Below are positions 5,756-11,260 of a stretch of DNA of 11,635 nt, piece after piece. Source of the stretch: Ruminococcaceae bacterium UBA7212 (GTDB lineage: Bacteria > Bacillota > Clostridia > Oscillospirales > Acutalibacteraceae); assembly GCA_002490525.1 (NCBI GenBank), contig DKUE01000002.1:1-11635 (forward strand), written 5' to 3'. Both the position numbers and the translations under genes were made by a program. The stretch's first letter is position 1; each line of letters opens with the position of its first letter. The notes under the pieces were generated by a model. The model saw nothing but the letters and a program-made list of their open reading frames with translations. It was not told where the DNA came from and did not search any database.

Positions 5756-7141
5756 CTATTTTTCCTGCGTTTCAAGTAACTCCGCCACCTGCATCATCAC
5801 AGCACATTCTATCCGCTTCTTAAACAGCTCACAGCCGTATTTATATATCCCCTTAACAGATCCCGTCGCATGATAGGCATTCGCCGCACAGCCGCCGCTG
5901 CAATACAGCTTTGCCCAACAGTCCTTGCAGTCGGGGCGCGCATAGGCGTTGCACAGCTTAAATTCCTGCTGCAGTGCGGTATTCTGAATCCCGTCATAAA
6001 TATTGCCCATGCTGTATTTCGGGTCGCCGACAAACTGGTGGCACGGATACAGCTCGCCCCACGGCGTCACCGCAAGATATTCCGTACCCGAACCGCAGCC
6101 CGAAATCCGCTTGTAAATGCACGGACCGCTCTCCAAATCCAGCATATAGTGGTAAAAGGTAAAGGGTCTCCCCTCTTTTTTACGCTTCAGCATCTCTTTG
6201 GCGAGGATTTCATACTGCTCGAACAAAGCGGGTAAGTCTTTCTCCGTGAGCGCATACGGCTCATCGGGTGCACAGACCACCGGTTCCATGGAAAGCTCCG
6301 TAAACCCAAGGTCCGCCATGTGGAAAATGTCCTCTGTAAAATCTATGTTATTTTTGGTAAACGTGCCGCGGACATAATAGCTTTTATCCCCGCGCTTTTT
6401 GACAAATTCCTGAAACTTCGGCACAATCGCGTTGTAACTGCCCTGCCCGTTTACAGTTTTGCGCAAACGGTCGTGCACCGACTTTCTGCCGTCCAGAGAA
6501 AGCACCACATTGTGACACTCCCGATTGGCAAATTCCGTAACCTCGTCATCCAAGAGTACGCCGTTTGTCGTCAAAGTGAAACGGAAATGCTTATTCTTTT
6601 CCTGTTCAATACTGCGCGCATATTCAACCAGACGCTTGACCACGTCAAAATTCATTAACGGTTCGCCGCCGAAGAAATCCACCTCTAAATTTTTACGGGT
6701 TCCCGAATTTTCAACTAAAAAGTCCAGTGCACGCTTGCCTGTTTCAAAGGACATCAGCGCACGTTCCCCATGGTATTTACCCTGTGCGGCAAAGCAGTAT
6801 GCGCAATTCAGATTACAGGTATGCGCTACATGCAGGCAAAGCGCCTTTAACTCTGTATGGCGGTTTTTAAAATCAAATGCACGGTCGGCATACACATCCT
6901 CTGTGAATAATTTCCCCTCGGCTTTCAGGGTTGCGATATCCGCAAGCATTTCGTCCAATTCCTCGGCAGTGACATCGGGGCGATCCCTGTATTTTTCCAA
7001 AAGCTGTGCCTTAATTTCGGCGGGCGTATGTTCAGGGTACAGCCCGATAGCATCATAGGCAACTGCATCCACCGCATGTACCGAGCCGCTGAATACATCC
7101 AGCGCAATGTTATAACCGTTTAATTGATAAAGATGTACCAT
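5756..7141 (-). CDS. scfB: Radical SAM/SPASM SCIFF peptide maturase
   Basis: A 461-residue radical SAM enzyme that installs a Cys-thioether (sactipeptide/ranthipeptide-type) cross-link in the SCIFF precursor; the characterised relative is CteB of Clostridium thermocellum. Residues 1-90 resemble the RiPP-recognition (PqqD-like) domain that binds the leader peptide. The [4Fe-4S] motif is C-N-L-N-C-A-Y-C (Cys109, 113, 116), followed by FFGGEP (156-161) of the SAM-binding core. The C-terminal SPASM region supplies many cysteines (341, 349, 367, 397, 405, 408, 414, 418, 437), including CxxCxxxxxCxxxC (405-418), for two auxiliary clusters. Immediately upstream is the precursor gene, separated by an attenuator hairpin. 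The SD is GAGG in the spacer before ATG 7141. Length and motif order match the family, so the assignment is firm. Confidence 0.93.
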   Translation of the reverse strand: MVHLYQLNGYNIALDVFSGSVHAVDAVAYDAIGLYPEHTPAEIKAQLLEKYRDRPDVTAEELDEMLADIATLKAEGKLFTEDVYADRAFDFKNRHTELKALCLHVAHTCNLNCAYCFAAQGKYHGERALMSFETGKRALDFLVENSGTRKNLEVDFFGGEPLMNFDVVKRLVEYARSIEQEKNKHFRFTLTTNGVLLDDEVTEFANRECHNVVLSLDGRKSVHDRLRKTVNGQGSYNAIVPKFQEFVKKRGDKSYYVRGTFTKNNIDFTEDIFHMADLGFTELSMEPVVCAPDEPYALTEKDLPALFEQYEILAKEMLKRKKEGRPFTFYHYMLDLESGPCIYKRISGCGSGTEYLAVTPWGELYPCHQFVGDPKYSMGNIYDGIQNTALQQEFKLCNAYARPDCKDCWAKLYCSGGCAANAYHATGSVKGIYKYGCELFKKRIECAVMMQVAELLETQEK

Positions 7142-7155
7142 AATTTACCTCAAAA

Positions 7156-7193
7156 AGAAAAGCCGTTATCTTAGATAAGAAAACGGCTTTTTC
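7156..7193 (-). terminator. Attenuator-like hairpin between scfA and scfB
   Basis: Read on the minus strand, AAAAGCCGTT (7191-7182) pairs with AACGGCTTTT (7167-7158), a 10-bp stem, followed by a U-rich TCTTTTT. TTATC/GATAA can form a small inner stem in the loop. A partial terminator here would give much more precursor-peptide mRNA than maturase mRNA from the single strong promoter, a common arrangement for peptide/enzyme pairs. Confidence 0.75.
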
Positions 7194-7209
7194 TGCAAAT
7201 TAAACTCGC

Positions 7210-7362
7210 TTATTTCTGCTCCATGCATTTTTCACACTGCTGATTTGCAACGCCGCAGGAAGTTTTGCAGGCGCTCTGGCAGGAGGTCTGGCATTCACCG
7301 CAGCCGCCGTTTTTAACGCTTTCTTTCAAATCACGGGTTTTCACAGTTTGAATTCTTTTCAT
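7210..7362 (-). CDS. scfA: SCIFF ribosomally synthesised peptide precursor
   Basis: A 50-residue peptide that matches the SCIFF family (six cysteines in forty-five residues). The charged leader, M-K-R-I-Q-T-V-K-T-R-D-L-K-E-S-V-K, is followed by a Gly-Gly and the conserved Cys core C-G-E-C-Q-T-S-C-Q-S-A-C-K-T-S-C (Cys21, 24, 28, 32, 36), then Cys43. A seventh cysteine (Cys46, in C-E-K-C-M-E-Q-K) extends the usual pattern. It is the substrate of ScfB, which should form a thioether between a core Cys and a nearby residue, classically Thr. ATG 7362 has SD GAAGGAG with about a 9-base spacer, and a strong promoter lies just upstream. The family is widespread and single-copy in Clostridia; the mature product's function is not settled. 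Confidence 0.93.
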   Translation of the reverse strand: MKRIQTVKTRDLKESVKNGGCGECQTSCQSACKTSCGVANQQCEKCMEQK

Positions 7363-7397
7363 ATTCTATAACTCCTTCAAGGTATTGTTCGCAAATT

Positions 7398-7426
7398 ATA
7401 GTACCACACAGCGCGGAATTTGTCAA
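7398..7426 (-). promoter_or_regulatory. Strong promoter of the SCIFF operon
   Basis: On the minus strand: consensus TTGACA (7426-7421), exactly 17 bp, then TACTAT (7403-7398) preceded by a TGG extension. The TGA inside TTGACA is the stop codon of the upstream decarboxylase (7425-7423), so the promoter overlaps the end of that gene. Transcription would start about 30 bases before ATG 7362. Confidence 0.8.
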
Positions 7427-8850
7427 TCGAAAACGGCGATGTACGGAAAGTTTTGCCCATCGGTGTGCACGGACAGCCCATGCTTTTGTGCACGTACAAG
7501 CACATGGATGATTTCTTCGGAAATAACTTCTCCGGGAACAATCAGCGGAATCCCCGGCGGATAGAACAGCACGGTTTCCGCACTGACCTTTCCGACACAT
7601 GCCTCAAAGCAGTACTGCCGCGTGTGCTGTCCGTGTGCCTCGGCAGGTGTACAGCGCATTTCGGGAATCGGCAAGGTCGGAAACACCGCACTCGGTTCTG
7701 CACAGACAGCCGTTCGGTCCAAGCCGGCAAGCGCAGACCAAAGGCGTGAAAAGCCTTCCGCCGTATCGCAAACCGAAGTCATCAGCAAAGCGTAGGAAAC
7801 AGATGCCATCTCCCCTTCCAGCGCGTAAGTTTCCCGCAGGCACCGCAAGAGCATCGCACCGTCTAAAGCCGTCCGCACCGTCAGCACCGGCAGTTTGCCG
7901 CCGTCAAAGGCAAAAAAGTCCTTATGGTTTTTCAGTGTATCGTTTCCCTTGCAAAGCACCGACAGCTTTTCGAGCCCTCTGCAGTTTTCGGAAAATTGGT
8001 GCAGTCGGTTCTCATAAGCAGAAAATGCCCATTCGGCATTTTTCTCCAAAAAGCGCACACATTCCGCCGCAGAGGCAAGCAAGATGTAAGAGGGGCTGGA
8101 TGACTCAAAAACAGAAAGCTTTTGCATAAATACCGCAGGTGAAATTCGCTCGCCGCAAAGATGTGCCGCCGCTGTTTGTGTTAGTGCGGGCAATGTTTTA
8201 TGCAGAGAGTGAATCACAATATCCGCCCCAGCGCACACGGCGGACAGCTTTTTTTGCTTGGTAAACGCCAAGTGCGCACCGTGCGCTTCATCGACCAAAA
8301 CAGGAATTTCTTTTTGATGCGCAATTTCCGCAATCGCGGCAATATCGCTGATGACACCGTCATAAGTCGGCGAGGTCAGTACAAGCAAACGCACATCTGC
8401 ATGTTCTGCCAATGCCGCTCGGACTCTTTCGGGCGTGATACTGCCCGCAATACCCGTAACCGCTTCCATCGGCGGCTGTAAATATACGGGACGCAAGCCG
8501 AACAGCGCCACCGCGTTATACACAGAACGGTGGCAGTTGCGCGCCATTAAAATTTTATCGCCCCGCTGTACCGCGGCGGCGATGCCCGCCAAAATCCCGC
8601 AGGTCGAACCGTTTACCAAAACAAAGCTTTGCTGTGCGCCGTACAGCTTCGCAAGACGCATATGTAAATCGCGCAAAACACCTGTCGGTGCGTGTAAATC
8701 GTCAAAGCCGTCAATTTCGGTAATATCTGCTGCGTACGGCAGTGTTTTCGAAAGCATCTGCACATTCCGCTTATGCCCCGGCATATGAAACGGATATGCA
8801 CCGCTTTTTGCATACGCCGTCAGCTGTCGCAGCAAGTCTTGCTCCCGCAC
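7423..8850 (-). CDS. Orn/Lys/Arg-type PLP-dependent decarboxylase
   Basis: A 475-residue fold-type I PLP enzyme of the Orn/Lys/Arg decarboxylase family, in the shorter Firmicute form (YaaO/SpeA-like). Visible motifs are the N-terminal P-F-H-M-P-G-H-K-R (20-28), the phosphate loop G-S-T-C-G (81-85), V-D-E-A-H-G-A-H (186-193) with the PLP-pyridine Asp187, and S-L-H-K-T-L-P-A-L-T-Q (215-225) with Schiff-base Lys218. It would make a polyamine or polyamine precursor (agmatine, cadaverine or putrescine); the substrate is not readable from motifs. The start is GTG 8850, with SD GGAGAGGAG about 7 bases upstream, lying inside the araC 3' end. The usual yaaO neighbours (tmk, yaaQ, holB) are absent. No terminator separates it from scfA, so read-through is likely. 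Confidence 0.9.
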   Translation of the reverse strand: MREQDLLRQLTAYAKSGAYPFHMPGHKRNVQMLSKTLPYAADITEIDGFDDLHAPTGVLRDLHMRLAKLYGAQQSFVLVNGSTCGILAGIAAAVQRGDKILMARNCHRSVYNAVALFGLRPVYLQPPMEAVTGIAGSITPERVRAALAEHADVRLLVLTSPTYDGVISDIAAIAEIAHQKEIPVLVDEAHGAHLAFTKQKKLSAVCAGADIVIHSLHKTLPALTQTAAAHLCGERISPAVFMQKLSVFESSSPSYILLASAAECVRFLEKNAEWAFSAYENRLHQFSENCRGLEKLSVLCKGNDTLKNHKDFFAFDGGKLPVLTVRTALDGAMLLRCLRETYALEGEMASVSYALLMTSVCDTAEGFSRLWSALAGLDRTAVCAEPSAVFPTLPIPEMRCTPAEAHGQHTRQYCFEACVGKVSAETVLFYPPGIPLIVPGEVISEEIIHVLVRAQKHGLSVHTDGQNFPYIAVFD

Positions 8851-9701
8851 AGAATCTCTCCTCTCCGAAACTGTTTCGGCGTAACGCCTTTATACCGTTT
8901 AAAGGTTTTTACAAAATAGCTCAAATCGTTGAAGCCGCAGGTCAGTGCAATTTCCGTGACAGACTCATCGCTGTATAAAAGCTGTGTACATGCACATTCC
9001 ACGCGGTAATAATTGAGATAATCAATCGGTGTGCGTCCGGTCAGCGCCGCAAAAAATCGGCAAAAATATTTCGGCGACATCTCTGCCGCCGCCGAGAGCT
9101 GCTCAAGCGTCAGCGGATCCCCGTACTGTTCCCGAATCAGGCGGAGTGCATTTTTCAGCCGACATATCCGCTGATTGCCGCGCACGGTGCGTGTATCCGC
9201 CTGTGTGTAGCGCTGGTTTTGCAAAAGCAGCCCAAGTAATTCAAAAATCAAGCCCTGCGTTAAAAACTCCACACCGACGGCAGGATGACCCAGTGTATCA
9301 AATAGACGGTGAATCAACTCCGCCTCTGCACTGCCGGCGGGGAAAAAATTCTGCAAAGTCACGCGATGATTCAAAATATCGTCCAATTGACGCGTGCCCA
9401 CCGCACTGTTTTGTAAAAAAGCGGTCAAATCAAAATCAATACATTCATACACGCAATCGGCAGGCATACCGCCGTGCAAAACGCCGTCCGGAATCAGCAC
9501 CACCTCACCCGCATGCAGACGCAGTGTTTCAGCATCCAGTGACAATGTGAAAACACCCGACACTACTCGTAGCAGTTCGTAATCCATATGCCAGTGAAAC
9601 GGCATTTGATAGCGCGGATGCGAACCGTCTACATGATGAAATTCAATCGGAAAGTAAAAGCTGCCGCGCAGCTTATGCTCCTGACAGTCAGAATAACGCA
9701 T
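8820..9701 (-). CDS. AraC-family transcriptional regulator with cupin sensor domain
   Basis: A 293-residue regulator. The N-terminal half is a cupin-type sensor (H-W-H-M-D-Y-E-L-L at about residues 36-44, L-I-P-D-G-V-L-H at about 69-76). The C-terminal ~100 residues hold two helix-turn-helix units, L-T-L-E-Q-L-S-A-A-A-E-M-S-P-K-Y-F and V-T-E-I-A-L-T-C-G-F-N-D-L-S-Y-F-V-K-T-F-K, ending in the family hallmark G-V-T-P-K-Q-F-R. A frame open to TTG 9782 would add 27 residues without an SD; ATG 9701 has AGGTGAG 4-6 bases upstream, so I chose it. The gene overlaps the decarboxylase by 31 bases, so the two are co-transcribed and the regulator may control that gene or itself. The effector is unknown. 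Confidence 0.87.
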   Translation of the reverse strand: MRYSDCQEHKLRGSFYFPIEFHHVDGSHPRYQMPFHWHMDYELLRVVSGVFTLSLDAETLRLHAGEVVLIPDGVLHGGMPADCVYECIDFDLTAFLQNSAVGTRQLDDILNHRVTLQNFFPAGSAEAELIHRLFDTLGHPAVGVEFLTQGLIFELLGLLLQNQRYTQADTRTVRGNQRICRLKNALRLIREQYGDPLTLEQLSAAAEMSPKYFCRFFAALTGRTPIDYLNYYRVECACTQLLYSDESVTEIALTCGFNDLSYFVKTFKRYKGVTPKQFRRGEILCGSKTCCDS

Positions 9702-9970
9702 AAATCTCACCTGAAAGTGAATATTATTAAACCGCAGGGCGTCAGCCCAAATGGATGATTCAAAATTCTCCGAAACACACAAGCGTCAATTTTGCAAGTG
9801 CTTCGTGAGGTTACCGAATTTATTCTATTATATAACACCCGTTATAAAAAAGACAATACTGAATTTGCTTCGCACCATTGCACACACAGCTGTTCGGAAG
9901 GGGATATTGCATTTAGACGAGATTTTATTGCGTTCAGACAATTTTTCTGCACACAGGCAGAAAAGTATGC
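9702..9970. other. Intergenic region: araC leader and upstream spacer
   Basis: No gene is supported here; the short frames present have no SD. It holds the ~120-base leader of araC (with a small GGGC/GCCC hairpin at 9737-9748), the araC promoter with an inverted repeat, and A/T-rich sequence leading to a plus-strand promoter near 9948-9976. Confidence 0.5.
9827..9856 (-). promoter_or_regulatory. araC promoter with palindromic operator candidate
   Basis: On the minus strand: TTGTCT (9856-9851), an 18-bp spacer, then consensus TATAAT (9832-9827). The spacer and -10 edge contain the perfect inverted repeat TATAAC-ACCC-GTTATA (9831-9846), placed where a bound protein would block polymerase. Confidence 0.6.
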
Positions 9971-9976
9971 TACAAT
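9948..9976 (+). promoter_or_regulatory. Promoter for candidate small RNA
   Basis: TGCACA (9948-9953, four of six matches to the consensus), a 17-bp spacer and TACAAT (9971-9976) with an extended -10 (TGC at 9968-9970). No reading frame with an SD follows, but a structured segment and terminator do. Confidence 0.5.
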
Positions 9977-9981
9977 CTCCC

Positions 9982-10066
9982 TGTCATTGATTCGGAAGTC
10001 TTCCGTCGATGACACACAATTGAGGGATAAATACAGGCGGGCAAGTTTTCTTGCCCGCCGCACTTT
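9982..10066 (+). ncRNA. Candidate small RNA (~85 nt), two hairpins
   Basis: Downstream of the 9948-9976 promoter, TGTCATTGA (9982-9990) pairs with TCGATGACA (10006-10014), with one G-U. The stem continues after a 2-base bulge as CGGAA/TTCCG with a GTC loop (9993-10005), giving about 14 bp. After a short linker (ACAATTGAGGGATAAATACA region) comes the terminator at 10036-10059 with a U-run. Promoter, structure and terminator together suggest an independent transcript. It matches no RNA family I recognise (not SRP, 6S, tmRNA or a known riboswitch). The same terminator may also serve lexA on the other strand, which is the main alternative. Confidence 0.45.
10036..10066. terminator. GC-rich terminator hairpin between candidate sRNA and lexA
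   Basis: GGCGGGCAAG (10036-10045) and CTTGCCCGCC (10050-10059) form a 10-bp stem with a TTTT loop. On the plus strand GCACTTTTT follows, a fair U-tract. On the minus strand the flank is weaker (TGTATTTAT), but it lies about 40 bases past the lexA stop, so it probably works in both directions. Confidence 0.75.
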
Positions 10067-10097
10067 TTCGAAAAATCACTGCCCTTAAGCTGTCGCC

Positions 10098-10688
10098 TTA
10101 ATAGTACCGCATTAAAGCAACTACCTTGCCGAGAATAATCACTTCCTGCACAATTATCGGCTCATAAGCGTCATTTTCAGGCTGAAGGCGAAAATGCCCT
10201 TTTTCCTTATAAAAGCGTTTCACCGTCGCCTCATCCTCAATCATGGCAACGACAATTTCGCCGTTTTCCGCTACAGGTGTCTTTTCCACAATTACAATAT
10301 CACCGCTTAAAATACCCGCCTGCATCATACTGTCACCTCGAACGTGCAGAGCAAACAGCGGCTTGTCACGCGAAACATGCCCGTTATATGGCAAGTAGCT
10401 TTCAATTTGCTCTACAGCAAGAATAGGCACGCCCGCCGTAACGGTGCCGAGCAGGGGCACCGTCGTTACATTTTCCGCCTCACCGGTTACACGGATGGAC
10501 CGCTTGTGCATAGGGTCACGTTCGATATAGCCTGCCTGCTCCAAAGCATCCAAATTGGACTGCACGGAAGAAGTGGATTTCAGCCCCACCGCCGCACCGA
10601 TTTCACGCACGGTAGGCGGAACCCCGCTTTGGCTGCGCTCCATTAAATATTCATAAATCTTTTTCTGTGTGCTGTTAATCGAATTCAT
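10098..10688 (-). CDS. lexA: LexA SOS repressor
   Basis: A 196-residue LexA, usual length about 200. The N-terminal winged helix-turn-helix (about 1-66) includes P-P-T-V-R-E-I-G-A-A-V-G-L-K-S-T-S-S-V (24-42). The self-cleavage site is Ala85-Gly86 in V-T-A-G-V-P, and the S24-peptidase dyad is Ser120 (R-G-D-S-M) and Lys157 (A-T-V-K-R-F). Activated RecA on single-stranded DNA stimulates cleavage and releases the SOS regulon. ATG 10688 has SD CGGAGG about 6 bases upstream. The promoter carries two LexA-like operators, so it should be autoregulated. It stands alone, with no sulA/yneA-like gene beside it. Confidence 0.96.
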   Translation of the reverse strand: MNSINSTQKKIYEYLMERSQSGVPPTVREIGAAVGLKSTSSVQSNLDALEQAGYIERDPMHKRSIRVTGEAENVTTVPLLGTVTAGVPILAVEQIESYLPYNGHVSRDKPLFALHVRGDSMMQAGILSGDIVIVEKTPVAENGEIVVAMIEDEATVKRFYKEKGHFRLQPENDAYEPIIVQEVIILGKVVALMRYY

Positions 10689-10726
10689 AAAATACCTCCG
10701 AAAACTGTGTTACGGCTGTTTTTTAT

Positions 10727-10767
10727 ATTCTAGCACAAATGTTCTAAAATTGCAAACATTTGTTTGC
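10727..10767 (-). promoter_or_regulatory. lexA promoter with two LexA-box candidates
   Basis: Minus strand: TTGCAA (10755-10750), a 17-bp spacer, TAGAAT (10732-10727). Box 1, AGAACATTTGTGCT (10745-10732), fills the spacer and touches the -10. Box 2 is GCAAAC-N4-GTTTGC (10752-10767), a perfect inverted repeat overlapping the -35. Their centres are 21 bp apart, two helical turns. Both resemble the Firmicute GAAC-N4-GTTC pattern. Confidence 0.8.
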
Positions 10768-10769
10768 CG

Positions 10770-10798
10770 TTTGCTAAAAAAAACTGTTTTTTGGCAAA
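10770..10798. repeat. A/T-rich inverted repeat upstream of lexA
   Basis: TTTGC (10770-10774) with an A-tract pairs with a T-tract and GCAAA (10794-10798), an imperfect 11-12 bp stem of mostly A-T pairs. It lies just behind the lexA -35 and could be curved or UP-element-like DNA. No strong function is claimed. Confidence 0.3.
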
Positions 10799-10837
10799 AA
10801 AATAAAAAAATATCATTTTTTTGCGATTTATTCATAA

Positions 10838-10867
10838 TTTATTCACATTTTACGTTTATAGTAAAAT
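10838..10867 (+). promoter_or_regulatory. Possible promoter of tandem-hairpin RNA
   Basis: TTTATT (10838-10843), an 18-bp spacer and TAAAAT (10862-10867) could serve as a promoter divergent from lexA. TATAGT (10857-10862) is an alternative -10 without a clear -35. The match is modest; the main support is the structured RNA that begins about 10 bases downstream. Confidence 0.4.
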
Positions 10868-10870
10868 TGT

Positions 10871-10981
10871 ACTCAACAGAGAGGTACCGCAACCTCTCAA
10901 CCGAGTATTTATACCCCCTCCTCAAGCAACCCCTCAATTAGGGAAAACCTCGGTACCGCAACCGGGGTTTTCTCTATTTTT
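10871..10981 (+). ncRNA. Candidate structured RNA: two hairpins with identical ACCGCA loops
   Basis: Hairpin 1 is GAGAGGT/ACCTCTC (10879-10885 with 10892-10898, 7 bp) closing the loop ACCGCA. Hairpin 2 pairs 10939-10954 with 10961-10976 (up to 16 bp with two G-U pairs) and closes the same loop, so GGTACCGCAACC occurs twice. The 40-base linker is C-rich and unpaired (CCCCCTCCTC, then ACCCCTC), complementary to GGAGG-type ribosome sites. Hairpin 2 is followed by TTTTT and works as a terminator. In addition, ACCGAG (10900-10905) can pair with CTCGGT (10949-10954) of the terminator's 5' arm, a possible antiterminator. It could be a free sRNA of about 110 nt or an attenuator far upstream of gdhA. 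No known family was recognised. Confidence 0.55.
10939..10981 (+). terminator. Strong intrinsic terminator ending the tandem-hairpin RNA
   Basis: A stem of 12 bp (10943-10954 with 10961-10972) extends to 16 with flanking pairs. The loop is ACCGCA, and a run of T follows at 10977-10981. Confidence 0.8.
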
Positions 10982-10989
10982 CATGCCTT

Positions 10990-11165
10990 TTTTGCTTTTT
11001 CTCGACGCAACATGATTGGCCGAATTTGCAAGTTGTCCCATTTAGTGAACCGAAATTCACCAATTCAAATTTTTGATTTATGTCTTAAAAACGTTGATTT
11101 TATATAGCTTTTGTCATTTTATACAAAAATATTTTTTACGCAAAAATGAATTTTTACTATTGCGT
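10990..11165. other. A/T-rich intergenic spacer before the gdhA promoter
   Basis: No gene, RNA or convincing regulatory site is visible. It contains T- and A-runs and one weak inverted repeat (GTGAA/TTCAC near 11045-11060). Confidence 0.5.
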
Positions 11166-11167
11166 TC

Positions 11168-11196
11168 TTGCATTTTCCGCTTTCGTGCAGTAAAAT
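11168..11196 (+). promoter_or_regulatory. gdhA promoter
   Basis: TTGCAT (11168-11173), a 17-bp spacer and TAAAAT (11191-11196). The start would be near 11203, giving a leader of about 58 bases. In that leader CGGTGTA (11216-11222) pairs with TACACCG (11238-11244), a 7-bp hairpin ending just before the SD AAAGGGAG. Confidence 0.7.
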
Positions 11197-11260
11197 AGCA
11201 GAGTATTAAATTATACGGTGTACCGAAAAACCTGTCATACACCGCGAAAGGGAGATTATT

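Noticed and set aside
7381..7395. GCGAACAATACC near the scfA promoter as a LexA box
   Set aside because: Only the left half-site matches; the second half lacks GTTC.
9702..9782. TTG 9782 as the start of the AraC regulator
   Set aside because: No SD before it, whereas ATG 9701 has AGGTGAG close upstream and leaves a normal-length protein.
9842..10063. 73-codon minus-strand reading frame
   Set aside because: Its start lies inside the terminator hairpin, no SD is present, and the frame crosses a promoter and a structured segment.
10669..10941. 90-codon plus-strand reading frame over the lexA promoter region
   Set aside because: It covers the lexA operators and the first RNA hairpin, is low-complexity A/T-rich, and has no credible SD.
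10879..10976. T-box riboswitch, because GGUACCGC matches part of the T-box consensus
   Set aside because: The UGG that pairs with the tRNA CCA end is missing, there is no specifier stem of the usual ~150 bases upstream, the motif occurs twice, and no aminoacyl-tRNA synthetase or amino-acid gene follows the terminator directly.
10879..10976. Guanidine-II (mini-ykkC) riboswitch, which also has two similar hairpins
   Set aside because: Its loops are ACGR; here both loops are ACCGCA, and no guanidine exporter or carboxylase is nearby.
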